Below, one piece after another: positions 34,452-42,348 of a stretch of DNA of 64,000 bases. Both the position numbers and the translations under genes were made by a program. The stretch lies in assembly GCF_042652785.1 (NCBI RefSeq), contig NZ_JBHSHD010000013.1:62001-126000 (forward strand), in the 5' to 3' direction. The notes under the pieces are model-generated. The model ran no database searches and was not told the origin of the DNA. It was given only the letters and a program-made list of their open reading frames with translations. Source of the stretch: Dokdonella_A ginsengisoli (GTDB lineage: Bacteria; Pseudomonadota; Gammaproteobacteria; Xanthomonadales; Rhodanobacteraceae). Positions within the stretch are counted from its first letter, which is position 1. Each line of letters begins with the position of its first letter.

Positions 34452-34473
34452 ATGGCGTTTGTGGCGAAATCAA
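34445..34473 (-). promoter_or_regulatory. Predicted sigma-70 promoter of the hydrolase-fadE unit
   Basis: Read on the minus strand: TTGATT (34473-34468), 17-bp spacer, CATACT (34450-34445). Transcription would start near 34438, giving a ~20-nt leader to ATG 34416. Confidence 0.55.
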
Positions 34474-34488
34474 TACGCCGACGTATGG
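34471..34488. promoter_or_regulatory. Operator 2, CAATAC-N6-GTATGG
   Basis: Same half-sites and spacing as operator 1 with one mismatch. It overlaps the -35 box. A different palindrome, ATGAA-CA-TTCAT (34503-34514), lies nearer the TetR gene. Confidence 0.65.
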
Positions 34489-34563
34489 TTATTTTTCCCT
34501 TTATGAACATTCATTTATAAGCCCCGGATTCATTTCCCGGCGGCCATCGGGCAGACTACGGCG

Positions 34564-35142
34564 ATGGCCGCGCTCGCCAAACTCGAACCCAAAGCCCGTC
34601 TCAGCGCCGCCGACTGGGAGGAAGCCGCCCTGGCCGCCCTGGCCGAAGGCGGCCTCGGCGCCGTGGCGGTCGAATCGCTGGCGCGCCGGCTCGGCGTGAC
34701 CAAGGGCAGTTTCTACTGGCACTTCGCCACACGCGAAGCCCTGCTGCAGGCCGCGCTGGAGCGCTGGGAGCGTTCGGACGAACGCGAACTGCAGGCGGCG
34801 ATCGCCGCCGCGTCCGATCCGCGCGAGCGCATCCGCGAGCTGATCCGCCAGGTCAGCCACAAGCATCCGTCGCACGCGGTGTTCGCGGCGCTGATCAAGG
34901 CGATCGACCAGCCGCTGATCCGGCCGCTGATCGAACGCGTCTCGCAGCGCCGGCTCGAGTTCGTCACCGAAACCTTCCATCAGGCCGGCTTCGATGCGAT
35001 CGCTGCGGCAAACCGCGCGCGCCTGGCCTACTCCGCCTACGTCGGCTTCGTGCAGCTGGCGCAGATCGGCCAGCCGCGCATGAGCCACGACGAGTTCGAG
35101 GCGTACATCCGCGACTTCATCGGCATCCTGATTCCGGAATAG
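34564..35142 (+). CDS. TetR/AcrR-family repressor
   Basis: A 192-residue protein. The N-terminal helix-turn-helix is 'EEAALAALAEGGLGAVAVESLARRLGVTKGSFYWHFATREALL', the TetR signature. The C-terminal ligand domain is family-specific. It is divergent from the hydrolase-fadE unit across a 147-bp space with two matching palindromes on the fadE-side promoter. The simplest reading is a repressor of fatty acid degradation released by an acyl-CoA, but the ligand is not shown by the sequence. Confidence 0.88.
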   Translation: MAALAKLEPKARLSAADWEEAALAALAEGGLGAVAVESLARRLGVTKGSFYWHFATREALLQAALERWERSDERELQAAIAAASDPRERIRELIRQVSHKHPSHAVFAALIKAIDQPLIRPLIERVSQRRLEFVTETFHQAGFDAIAAANRARLAYSAYVGFVQLAQIGQPRMSHDEFEAYIRDFIGILIPE

Positions 35143-35204
35143 CCGCGCAAGCTCGGCGTCGCCTCGAACGAACCCTTCTCCCTGCGGGCGAAGGGAAACG
35201 GGCA

Positions 35205-36530
35205 TCAGCAACCTCCGACCGTCAGCTCCGGCAGCAGGACCGCACCGACGGAGATCTTCGGCCGCCGGATCGCACAGGCGCCGACTACGCGCAGCCGCGG
35301 CAGCAGTTCGCGCAGGTTGCCGGCGATGGCGACGCCGGCGACGGCGTGACGTACGCGGCCGCCCTCGACCCAATGGCCGGTCGCTGCGACGGAAAAGTCG
35401 CCGGTGACGGGATTGGGGGCGCTGCCGTGGATGCGCTCGACCCACAGTCCGCTGTCGAGCAAGGCGGCGAGGTCCTCTTCCGGCACTTCGCCCTCGAGCA
35501 GCACGTTGTGCACGCCGCCGGCGTGTCCGGTCGAGCGCAGGCCCATGCGCCGTGCGGAGTAGCCGTCGAGCAGCAGGGTGCGCACGCGGCCGTCCGCGAC
35601 CACCAGCGTGCGCGCGGTGGCGACGCCTTCGTTGTCGAAATTCGTCGAGCCGAGGCCGCCGCGTTCGTGCGCGTCGTCGACGATGCGCAGATCCGGCGCG
35701 AAGAGCGGGCGATCCAGGCCGTCGCGCAGGAAGCTCAGGCCGCGCAGGTGCGACGAGGCGTGCAGGGCCGACAGCACCGCCTGCATCAGCCAGGCGCCCA
35801 CGCGCGGGGACAGCAGCACGCGGCACCGTCGCGTCGTGATCGATCTCGCGCCGAGCAGCGATTGCGCGGTGCGCCGCAGGTCGGCGAGGAGATCGGAGAC
35901 GGCAGCCGGACCGGGCGGCCGGCGGAAATGGCGAAGATCGGCCGCACGCTGCGCCTCGCCCTGTTGCCGCGCGATCCATTCGCCGCCGACGGCGTGCAGG
36001 GTGGCCGCCTCGAAACCGAAGAATCCCGCCGAGGTCGCCAGCGCGCTGGTGCTGCGCTGGGATTCCGACAGCAGGGCAACCAGCCCGCTGCGCGCCCCGC
36101 CCTGCGGCGCCGCGCCACCGCACTGCGAGAGCCACTCCGCCGCGGCCGCGGCATCATCGGCACACGGATGCCAGAGGTCGAGGTCGGCGAAGCGCGTCGG
36201 GTGCAGGTCCGGCTCGGGCAGGTCGATCCACGGATCCGGATCGGCGAAATCCGCGGTCGCGCACGCGCTGCGCAGACCCTGCGCGATCTCCGCCTCGCGC
36301 AGGCAGGCGACCTTGCAGCGACCGTGGCGGCGTCCCTTGATGACGCTGGCGACCAGCACCGAACGCACGACGTGCTCGATCTTCTCCAGTTCGCCGCCGC
36401 GCAGTTGCACGCGCAGCGTGCGCATGCGCGTCAGCGCGACCGCGGCCTTGTCCGCGCCGTGCACGCGCGCCGCGTCCAGCGCGATTGCCGCCGCGCGCTC
36501 GAGTACCGGACGGTCCTCGTCCGCGTTCAC
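35205..36530 (-). CDS. PmbA/TldE-like protein of the RiPP operon
   Basis: A 441-residue member of the TldD/PmbA family from GTG 36530, which overlaps the stop of the preceding permease (GTGA). The C-terminal half shows the PmbA-type run 'LGSTNFDNEGVATARTLVV' and 'LLDGYSARRMGLRSTGHAGG'. The HExxxH metalloprotease motif of TldD is absent; the equivalent region reads 'VLLSPRVGAWLMQAVLSALH'. It is thus the non-catalytic (TldE/PmbA) type, which in E. coli works with TldD to cut the microcin B17 leader. As last gene of an operon starting with a peptide-modifying enzyme, it is probably involved in leader removal. Confidence 0.85.
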   Translation of the reverse strand: MNADEDRPVLERAAAIALDAARVHGADKAAVALTRMRTLRVQLRGGELEKIEHVVRSVLVASVIKGRRHGRCKVACLREAEIAQGLRSACATADFADPDPWIDLPEPDLHPTRFADLDLWHPCADDAAAAAEWLSQCGGAAPQGGARSGLVALLSESQRSTSALATSAGFFGFEAATLHAVGGEWIARQQGEAQRAADLRHFRRPPGPAAVSDLLADLRRTAQSLLGARSITTRRCRVLLSPRVGAWLMQAVLSALHASSHLRGLSFLRDGLDRPLFAPDLRIVDDAHERGGLGSTNFDNEGVATARTLVVADGRVRTLLLDGYSARRMGLRSTGHAGGVHNVLLEGEVPEEDLAALLDSGLWVERIHGSAPNPVTGDFSVAATGHWVEGGRVRHAVAGVAIAGNLRELLPRLRVVGACAIRRPKISVGAVLLPELTVGGC

Positions 36531-37621
36531 GTCTCCACCGCGGCATCGGGCACCCGCCCCTCGCGCACGCGCAGCGAGGCGAGCAGGCAGAACGCGCCGG
36601 CGATCGCGTTCACCAGCAGCGGCACCACCAGCGACTCCCAGCGCAGCGGCCCGCGCACCAGTTCGGCCAGCCCCTGTGCCGCCGAGGCGAGCGGAACATA
36701 GGCCGAGTACGGCAGCGCGCGCGACGAGGCCGCGTAGCCGGTCGCCATCACGATCATGATCAGCGACAGCGCGAGCACCTGGTAGATGCCGGAGAAGCTC
36801 ATGCGCGAACGGCTCGACACGGCGAGCCAGGTCACGGCCGGCGCGATCACCACCAGGAACGAAGCGCTCATGACGAGGAACGAGGCAACGATTTCCACGT
36901 CGGAAGTCAGCGAGGGCGTCGCGCTGACGCTCGCGTCGAGTTCGCGGATCATCTGCACGGTGCCGCTGTTGACGTAGTTGCCGAGCATCGTCGCGATCCA
37001 GATTCCGGCGAGGTACCCGACGATGCCCGCACCGCCGAGCAGGGCGACGCGCGCGTGCAGCCGCAGCCGCGAGGCCCGATCCGGCACGCTGCCGTCCACG
37101 GCCTGCACCAGCGCCGGCGCGACGGCGCCCAGCAGCCATTGCACCAGCAGCGCCGGCAGCACGATCAGCAGCATGCCGACCGAGAGTTCCAGATCGCTGT
37201 CGACTGCGACCGCGTGCGGCCAGTCCGACAGGCTGTGCTGCGGATTGCGCATGAGGAAGGAAACCTGGCGCGCGGCGGCGACGGCTTCGCGCCCGCGCGT
37301 CTGCGAAGCCTTGAACAGTACGCGGTCCGGCTCGCCGGTTTCGCCGGTCGCGCGGATCTCGACCAGCGCCTGCACCTCGTTCAGGCGCAGCGCGCGCGCC
37401 AGCTGCGGGCACGAACCGCCGGTCAGCTTCACCGGGCGATCGCCGATGCGCTCCACCGCCGGCGGCACCGCGTCCTGCGGACAGACGCCGATGAGCAGCG
37501 GACGCGAGGCGTCGGCGCGGCCGAGCAGCAGCAGCGGCATGACGACCAGCATGACCGGCGTCAGCAGCAGCGGCAGCAGCGCCTTGCCGGCGAGCTCGGC
37601 GAGTGAAGGCCATCCTTGCAT
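36527..37621 (-). CDS. ABC-2/NatB-like transporter permease
   Basis: A 364-residue protein; AAGGAGGTG lies 5-6 nt before ATG 37621. A membrane segment at the N-terminus (ALLPLLLTPVMLVVMPLLLL) is followed by a ~110-residue extracytoplasmic domain, then about five more segments (for example 'LLIVLPALLVQWLLGAVAPAL', 'VLALSLIMIVMATGYAA'). This is the ABC-2/NatB plan. It has no own ATPase in the operon, so it may share the single ATPase (38855-39547) or pair with one encoded elsewhere. Confidence 0.75.
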   Translation of the reverse strand: MQGWPSLAELAGKALLPLLLTPVMLVVMPLLLLGRADASRPLLIGVCPQDAVPPAVERIGDRPVKLTGGSCPQLARALRLNEVQALVEIRATGETGEPDRVLFKASQTRGREAVAAARQVSFLMRNPQHSLSDWPHAVAVDSDLELSVGMLLIVLPALLVQWLLGAVAPALVQAVDGSVPDRASRLRLHARVALLGGAGIVGYLAGIWIATMLGNYVNSGTVQMIRELDASVSATPSLTSDVEIVASFLVMSASFLVVIAPAVTWLAVSSRSRMSFSGIYQVLALSLIMIVMATGYAASSRALPYSAYVPLASAAQGLAELVRGPLRWESLVVPLLVNAIAGAFCLLASLRVREGRVPDAAVET

Positions 37622-37644
37622 GGGGCACCTCCTTGAAAAATCGG

Positions 37645-38871
37645 TCAGGTCCGCAGCGCGGCGGCGGGATCGAGATTGGCCGCGCGCAGTGCCGGCGCCA
37701 CGCCGGAGACGACGCCGACCACCACGGCGGCCAGCACCGCGGCAGCCACGGCGAACGGCGACAGGTCCAGCGCCAGCAGGCCGCCGAGGGCATCGCCGGC
37801 GAGCGAGGCGAGCAGCGCGAAGACGGCCACCGCGGCGAGCGCTCCCGCCGCGGCGACGACGACGTTCTCGAGCAGGAACTGGCGCATGATCAAACGATGG
37901 GTCGCGCCGACCGCGATGCGCAGGCCGATCTCGAAGTAGCGATGACGCACGCTGATCAGCGCGACGTTGACGATGCCGACCGCGCCGACCACCAGCGAAA
38001 TGCCCATCAGCAAGGTGGCGGTGAGCGAGATCAGCGCCGTCGTGCTGCGGATGCCGGCACGCACGCGCTCGGACGAGGTGATCACGAAGCCCGCCGGCTG
38101 CGCGCCGGACAGGTTGCGCTCGCGCCGCAGCAGCACGCCGATGCGCGCCTGCCAGACGTCGAGCTCGGCACCCGGCGGAATCTCCACCTCGATCATCAGT
38201 GGAAGGTCGGCGGCCGCGTCGGGCGCGACCGCATCGGGCACGATCGCCAGTCCGTCGCCGCCGCCGGCATCGACGCCGAGGCCTTTGGCCTTGACCAGGC
38301 CGACCAGCTGCACGAATGCGCCGCCGAACTTCACGCGGCTGCCGACGTCGGCGACGTCGAGGCCCAGACGCTCCGCGGCGCCGCGGTCCAGCACGATCAC
38401 GCGGCGCTGTTCCGGCCCGTCGCTGGGCACCAGCGGGCGGCCGGCGACGACCTCGTAGCGGCCGGTCTGGAACAGGCTGTAGTCGGCGCCGATCGTCTGG
38501 ACCGCCGCCGCGCCGCGCGGCGAGACGATCGTCTGCATGCCCAGGCTGCGGATCAGGCTGATGCGGCGCGCGTCCGCCAGCGCCGCGCGCAGCGCGACGT
38601 AGTCGCGACGCTGCAGGCGCAGCGCCGACGAACCCGGGTGCGGATCGGGCGCGATCGACAGCACCGGCCCGCCGCTGAACGCGATGCGTTCGAACGAGCG
38701 CCCCAGTCCCTGCGTGATCGAGGCGACGAGCAGCACGCCCAGCGTGGCGATCGCCACCGCCGTCGCGCTGAGCAGGCTCGCCAGCGCATTGGCGCGCACT
38801 TCGCGCAGCGCGTCGGCGAGCTGGTCGGCGAACGAAACCGCGGCGCGGCGGGAGTCAGTCGAGGCGGTCAT
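37645..38871 (-). CDS. MacB/FtsX-type ABC transporter permease
   Basis: A 408-residue protein with the MacB layout: an N-terminal membrane helix ('SLLSATAVAIATLGVLLVAS'), a large periplasmic domain (~60-270), and three C-terminal helices of the FtsX domain ('LMGISLVVGAVGIVNVALIS', 'ENVVVAAAGALAAVAVFALL', 'VLAAVVVGVVSGVAPALRAA'), ending in the typical 'NLDPAAALRT'. It overlaps the 3' end of the ATPase gene by 17 bp. With the ATPase and MacA-like adaptor it forms a tripartite pump, fitting export of a peptide. Confidence 0.92.
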   Translation of the reverse strand: MTASTDSRRAAVSFADQLADALREVRANALASLLSATAVAIATLGVLLVASITQGLGRSFERIAFSGGPVLSIAPDPHPGSSALRLQRRDYVALRAALADARRISLIRSLGMQTIVSPRGAAAVQTIGADYSLFQTGRYEVVAGRPLVPSDGPEQRRVIVLDRGAAERLGLDVADVGSRVKFGGAFVQLVGLVKAKGLGVDAGGGDGLAIVPDAVAPDAAADLPLMIEVEIPPGAELDVWQARIGVLLRRERNLSGAQPAGFVITSSERVRAGIRSTTALISLTATLLMGISLVVGAVGIVNVALISVRHRYFEIGLRIAVGATHRLIMRQFLLENVVVAAAGALAAVAVFALLASLAGDALGGLLALDLSPFAVAAAVLAAVVVGVVSGVAPALRAANLDPAAALRT

Positions 38872-39547
38872 CGACGCACTCGCCTCCGCGCAGCGTGACG
38901 ATGCGCCGGCAGCGTCGCGCGATGCCGGGGTCGTGGGTGACGATCACCAGGGTGCGGCCGCCGGCCGCATCGTCCATCAAGGTGCGCAGGCACAGCGCCG
39001 CGTTCTCGGCGTCGAGGTTGCCGGTCGGCTCGTCCGCCAGCAGCAGGGGCGGATCGCCGACGATCGCGCGCGCGATCGCCACGCGCTGCTGCTGGCCGCC
39101 GGACAGTTGCTGCGGAAAGCGCTGCGCGAGCCCGCCGAGGCCGACCGCCTCCAGCGCGGCGGCGGCGCGGCGCCGTCGCTCGACGCGCGCGACGCCGCGG
39201 TAGTACAGCGGCAGCTCCACGTTCTGCACGACCGTGGCCGAGCGGATCAGGTGGAACTGCTGGAAGACGAAGCCGATGACTTCGTTGCGCAGCGCCGCCA
39301 GCGCCTCGTCGTCGAGCTGCGAGGTGACCACGCCGCGGATCGACACCGTGCCGCTGCCGGGGCGATCCAGGCAACCGAGCAGCGACAGCAGCGTGGTCTT
39401 GCCCGAGCCGGAGCCGCCGACGATCGCGGTGTGCTCGCCGCGGCGAATGTCGAGGTCGATGCCGCGCAGCGCGTGCACGATGCCGCCGTCGGTGGCGTAG
39501 GTCCTGGACACGGCGCGCAGCGAAGCGAGCGGCGCTTCGGCGCTCAT
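38855..39547 (-). CDS. ABC transporter ATPase (MacB/LolD type)
   Basis: A 230-residue ATPase. Walker A is GGSGSGKTT (44-52), signature LSGGQQQR (148-155), Walker B LLLADEPTGN (168-177), then the switch His in 'VIVTHDPGIARRC'. 'FVFQQFHLI' is the Q-loop region typical of MacB/LolD ATPases. ATG 39547 overlaps the stop of the adaptor gene, and its end overlaps the permease gene, so the three pump parts are translationally coupled. Confidence 0.95.
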   Translation of the reverse strand: MSAEAPLASLRAVSRTYATDGGIVHALRGIDLDIRRGEHTAIVGGSGSGKTTLLSLLGCLDRPGSGTVSIRGVVTSQLDDEALAALRNEVIGFVFQQFHLIRSATVVQNVELPLYYRGVARVERRRRAAAALEAVGLGGLAQRFPQQLSGGQQQRVAIARAIVGDPPLLLADEPTGNLDAENAALCLRTLMDDAAGGRTLVIVTHDPGIARRCRRIVTLRGGECVDDRLD

Positions 39548-40713
39548 CGCGCGGCCTCGACGGCAACGCCCTGCCCGGCGACGAGCGCGGCGAGCACGCC
39601 GGCCGGACCGGTCACGACGCGGTCGCCCTCCTGCAGGCCGCGCTCGACGCGCTGGTTGCGGTTGTCGGAGAGGCCGGTCTCGACCGGCGCGTAGGTGACG
39701 CGGCCTTCGGTCACGCGCAGCACGAACGGCGTGGCCAGTCCTTCCGAGCCGACGTTCTGGCCCGGATAGCGGATTGCCTCCAGCGGCACGAGCAGGCCCG
39801 GTTCACCGCCGTCCAGATCGACGTCGGCGACGCAGGAGGTGTGCACGATCCGCGTCGGCAGCGCATCCGGCGCGAAGGCGATCTCGCCCTGGAACTTCGG
39901 CTCGCCGCCGCTCGTGGGCCTGGCGCGCAGCTCGACGAATTCGCCGGCGAGCGGCGGTCCGCCGAGCACGGTGGAGCGGACCTGCGCACGGTCGCCGGGT
40001 GCGAGCTTGCCCAGTTCGGTCTCGGAGAGTTCGACGCGAGCGATCAGCCGGTGCGTGTCGGCGAGCCGCAGCAGCAGCGAGCCCGGCAAGGCCGCGCTGG
40101 TCGGAATGGCCACCTCGCCCTCGCGGATCGACACGTCCACGACGGTGCCGTCCACCGGCGCGACGACGTGCAGCTTCTGCTGCATCGCCCGCGCATGGCG
40201 CACGGCGAGCTGCGCCTCGCGCAGCGAGGCCTGCGACGCCTTCACGCCGGCGACGGCGGCTTCGGTGTTGCGCTGTGCCGACTCGACCTGATCGAGCGCC
40301 ACGAGCCTGGCGCGGCCGAGGCGGACCAGACGCTGCTCGCTCGACCGCGAAAGCTCCAGCGCGACCTGCGCGCGCGTCAGCTCCGCGGCGACGCGGGCGA
40401 CGGTGGCTTCGAGCCGGTCGACCTCGGCGTCCAGGTCCGGCGCGCGCAGCTCCAGCAGCGGATCGCCGGCGCGCACCGCCTGCCCCGCCGACACTTGCAG
40501 CCGCGCCACCGGTGCGACGACTTCGGAGCGGATTTCGGTGACGTTGGCGTAGTCGAAGGTGCCGGTCAGCGACAGCTTGCCGGTGAGCACGCCGCGCGCG
40601 ACCGGCGCGGTCTGCACCGCGGTCTGTCCGTAGCCTCGCTGCCGATGGCTGGCAAACAGCGCGACGGCCGCCAGCGCAGCCACGATGACCCAGCCGATGC
40701 GACGCTTCGACAC
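39544..40713 (-). CDS. Periplasmic adaptor (MacA/HlyD family)
   Basis: A 389-residue protein with an N-terminal membrane anchor (IGWVIVAALAAVALFAS), a lipoyl-type half ('LQVSAGQAVRAGDPLLEL'), a long coiled-coil hairpin (~105-190, Leu/Arg/Ala-rich), the second lipoyl half ('APVDGTVVDVSIREGEVAI') and beta-barrel domains. It would bridge the inner-membrane pump to an outer-membrane channel of the TolC type, which is not encoded in the window. It lies 4 bp after the preceding membrane protein gene. Confidence 0.92.
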   Translation of the reverse strand: MSKRRIGWVIVAALAAVALFASHRQRGYGQTAVQTAPVARGVLTGKLSLTGTFDYANVTEIRSEVVAPVARLQVSAGQAVRAGDPLLELRAPDLDAEVDRLEATVARVAAELTRAQVALELSRSSEQRLVRLGRARLVALDQVESAQRNTEAAVAGVKASQASLREAQLAVRHARAMQQKLHVVAPVDGTVVDVSIREGEVAIPTSAALPGSLLLRLADTHRLIARVELSETELGKLAPGDRAQVRSTVLGGPPLAGEFVELRARPTSGGEPKFQGEIAFAPDALPTRIVHTSCVADVDLDGGEPGLLVPLEAIRYPGQNVGSEGLATPFVLRVTEGRVTYAPVETGLSDNRNQRVERGLQEGDRVVTGPAGVLAALVAGQGVAVEAAR

Positions 40714-40717
40714 GGCG

Positions 40718-41440
40718 CTAGAACGGGTTCGACAGCGCGACCAGCGCGCCCCAGGTGATGAACACCGCGGCGAACGGAGCCAGCGCGAGCGCCGCGGCCC
40801 AGACCGCGCCGAGCCGTACCAGGTCGCGCAGCCAGTGGAACAGGATCAGTGCGCTCCACAGCACGGTCGGCGACAGCGCCGCGAGCGGCTTCTGCCACGC
40901 GGACTGCTCGCCGAGGCGGAACACGAGCGCATCGGCGGACAGCGGATTGAGCCGCTCGATCGGCGTCGTCGCCATCGGTTCGAGAAAGCTCGCCGCCAGC
41001 GCGAAGACCGAATCGAGCGCGGCCGGCAGCAGCGCGACGCAGGCCACGCCGAGGCAGGCCACGGACGAGACGCGCGAGCCGGCGAGCACGCTGACCACGC
41101 GCAGGTAGCCCCACAGCGCGGCCAGCACCAGCGCCTGCTGCAGGGCCATGCCGGCGGTCGCCAGCGGCGCCATCACGGCCGGCGTCAGGAACCGGTTCAG
41201 AGCGGCGTCCGCACCCGCCGGCAGCCTGCCGACGGCGGCCGCCTGACCGAGCACGAGCGTGCGCATCCATTCGTAGTCGACCGCCGTGTAGTAGCGGACG
41301 TGGAAGACCGCCGCGAGCAGCACCATCAGCAGCCAGGCGAGCACGGCGGCGCGCCAGGCGTCCATCGCCACCGCCGCGCTGCGCGAGGGCCTCGCCATCG
41401 CCGGCAGCAGCGTGTTCCACAACGCGTGCAGCGTGCTCAT
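40718..41440 (-). CDS. Membrane protein (Yip1-like topology) of the RiPP operon
   Basis: A 240-residue protein from ATG 41440, overlapping the upstream stop (ATGA). It has about five hydrophobic segments ('LAWLLMVLLAAVFHVRYYTA', 'ALVLAALWGYLRVVSVLA', 'SSVACLGVACVALLPAALD', 'AAALALAPFAAVFITWGALV'). The arrangement resembles YIP1-domain proteins, but this is a weak similarity. It is found only in the context of the peptide export operon; immunity or export assistance is conceivable. Confidence 0.65.
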   Translation of the reverse strand: MSTLHALWNTLLPAMARPSRSAAVAMDAWRAAVLAWLLMVLLAAVFHVRYYTAVDYEWMRTLVLGQAAAVGRLPAGADAALNRFLTPAVMAPLATAGMALQQALVLAALWGYLRVVSVLAGSRVSSVACLGVACVALLPAALDSVFALAASFLEPMATTPIERLNPLSADALVFRLGEQSAWQKPLAALSPTVLWSALILFHWLRDLVRLGAVWAAALALAPFAAVFITWGALVALSNPF

Positions 41441-42180
41441 GGGCGGCTCACCGCCTCCGGCCCGCGTGGTTCGGCGGAGAGCTTGCACAGTTCGCAGGCG
41501 ACCGGCTGGTCCGCCGGCGTGCTCATCGTCACCAGCGCCGCCTTGGCGCCGGCGTAGACACCCAGCACGCAGACGATGGTCACGACGAAGGCCGTCCTGC
41601 GCGCCGGGATCGTGCGGAAGACCAGAAATCCGGCGACGACGGCGGCGCCGAGGTTGGCGAGGTCGAAGGTCTGCAGCATCGTCTTCAGGGGCAGCGAGGC
41701 CTGCGCGAAAAACACGTCGGCGCCGTTCGGCACGGTGGTCTCGCCGCTCGCGACGGCGAGCACCGTGCCGGCCACGGCGTAGACGCCGTAGGCGGCGGCG
41801 ATGCCGATCACGAAGGCACGCAGCGTCTGCGCGAAGACGAAGCGCGGACCGCCGATCGCGCGCAGGGCGGCGGCATAGGCCCCCGCTCCGGCCAGCACGC
41901 ACAGCGGCCAGAACAGCAGGCTCATGAGCGGGGCGTAGCGCAGCTGCTGCACCTGGCGCACGACCAGCACATCGATTTCCTCGGGCGCCATCGCACTCTG
42001 GGCCGCCTTCAGGCGCAGCAGCCCCTCGATGTCGGAGTGCGTGATGATCGCGTACTGCATCGCCACGATCGCGATGGCGCTGACCGCGAGCGCCGCCGCG
42101 CAGGTGCGGATCGAGAGCGTCGGAGCGGAACGCAGCGCGCCCGAGCGGGCAGTGGTGAGCGACGTCGATGTCGCGGCCAT
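41437..42180 (-). CDS. Membrane protein (Yip1-like topology), first gene after the peptide
   Basis: A 247-residue protein. ATG 42180 has AGAGGA ~7 nt upstream; the frame stays open to 42342 only because the upstream tandem repeats lack stops. It has about five membrane segments, with 'PLMSLLFWPLCVLAGAGAYAAALRAIGGPRF' resembling the Yip1-domain core. It ends 'PVACELCKLSAEPRGPEAVSRP' with a CxxC pair. It is the first gene of the transport half of the operon. Function unknown; immunity or peptide handling are possible. Confidence 0.65.
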   Translation of the reverse strand: MAATSTSLTTARSGALRSAPTLSIRTCAAALAVSAIAIVAMQYAIITHSDIEGLLRLKAAQSAMAPEEIDVLVVRQVQQLRYAPLMSLLFWPLCVLAGAGAYAAALRAIGGPRFVFAQTLRAFVIGIAAAYGVYAVAGTVLAVASGETTVPNGADVFFAQASLPLKTMLQTFDLANLGAAVVAGFLVFRTIPARRTAFVVTIVCVLGVYAGAKAALVTMSTPADQPVACELCKLSAEPRGPEAVSRP

Positions 42181-42188
42181 CGGATGTC

Positions 42189-42337
42189 CTCTGGAATGGG
42201 GATGCCGGCGGCTTGCGCCGCGGTCCTTTTGAAATGGGATATCGGCGGCTCGCGCCGCGGCTCTCTCGAAATGGGGATCGGCAGCTTGCGCCGCGGTCCT
42301 TTTGAAATGGGTATCGGCGGCTTTCGCCGCCGATACC
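42189..42337. repeat. Four tandem ~37-bp repeats upstream of the membrane-protein gene
   Basis: Units are marked by AATGGG at 42195, 42233, 42270 and 42306 (spacings 38, 37 and 36 bp) and share 'GGCTTGCGCCGCGGTCCTTTTGAAATGGG'-like content. They lie between the peptide gene and the membrane-protein genes and merge with the hairpin at 42310-42337. Confidence 0.8.
42310..42337 (-). terminator. Perfect 12-bp hairpin just after the precursor peptide gene
   Basis: GGTATCGGCGGC-TTTC-GCCGCCGATACC, 11 bp beyond the peptide stop codon at 42349. There is no U-tract, so it is more likely an attenuator or mRNA end-stabiliser that lets the peptide be made in excess over the export genes. Confidence 0.65.
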
Positions 42338-42348
42338 GACAAGCGGCG

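Noticed and set aside
42189..42337. CRISPR array
   Set aside because: Unit length of ~37 bp and four copies drew attention, but there are no unique spacers; the units are directly joined and degenerate, and no cas genes are near.
42181..42342. N-terminal extension of the membrane protein into the tandem repeats
   Set aside because: The extension would be translated repeat sequence; ATG 42180 has a good ribosome site and begins the membrane-protein-like part.
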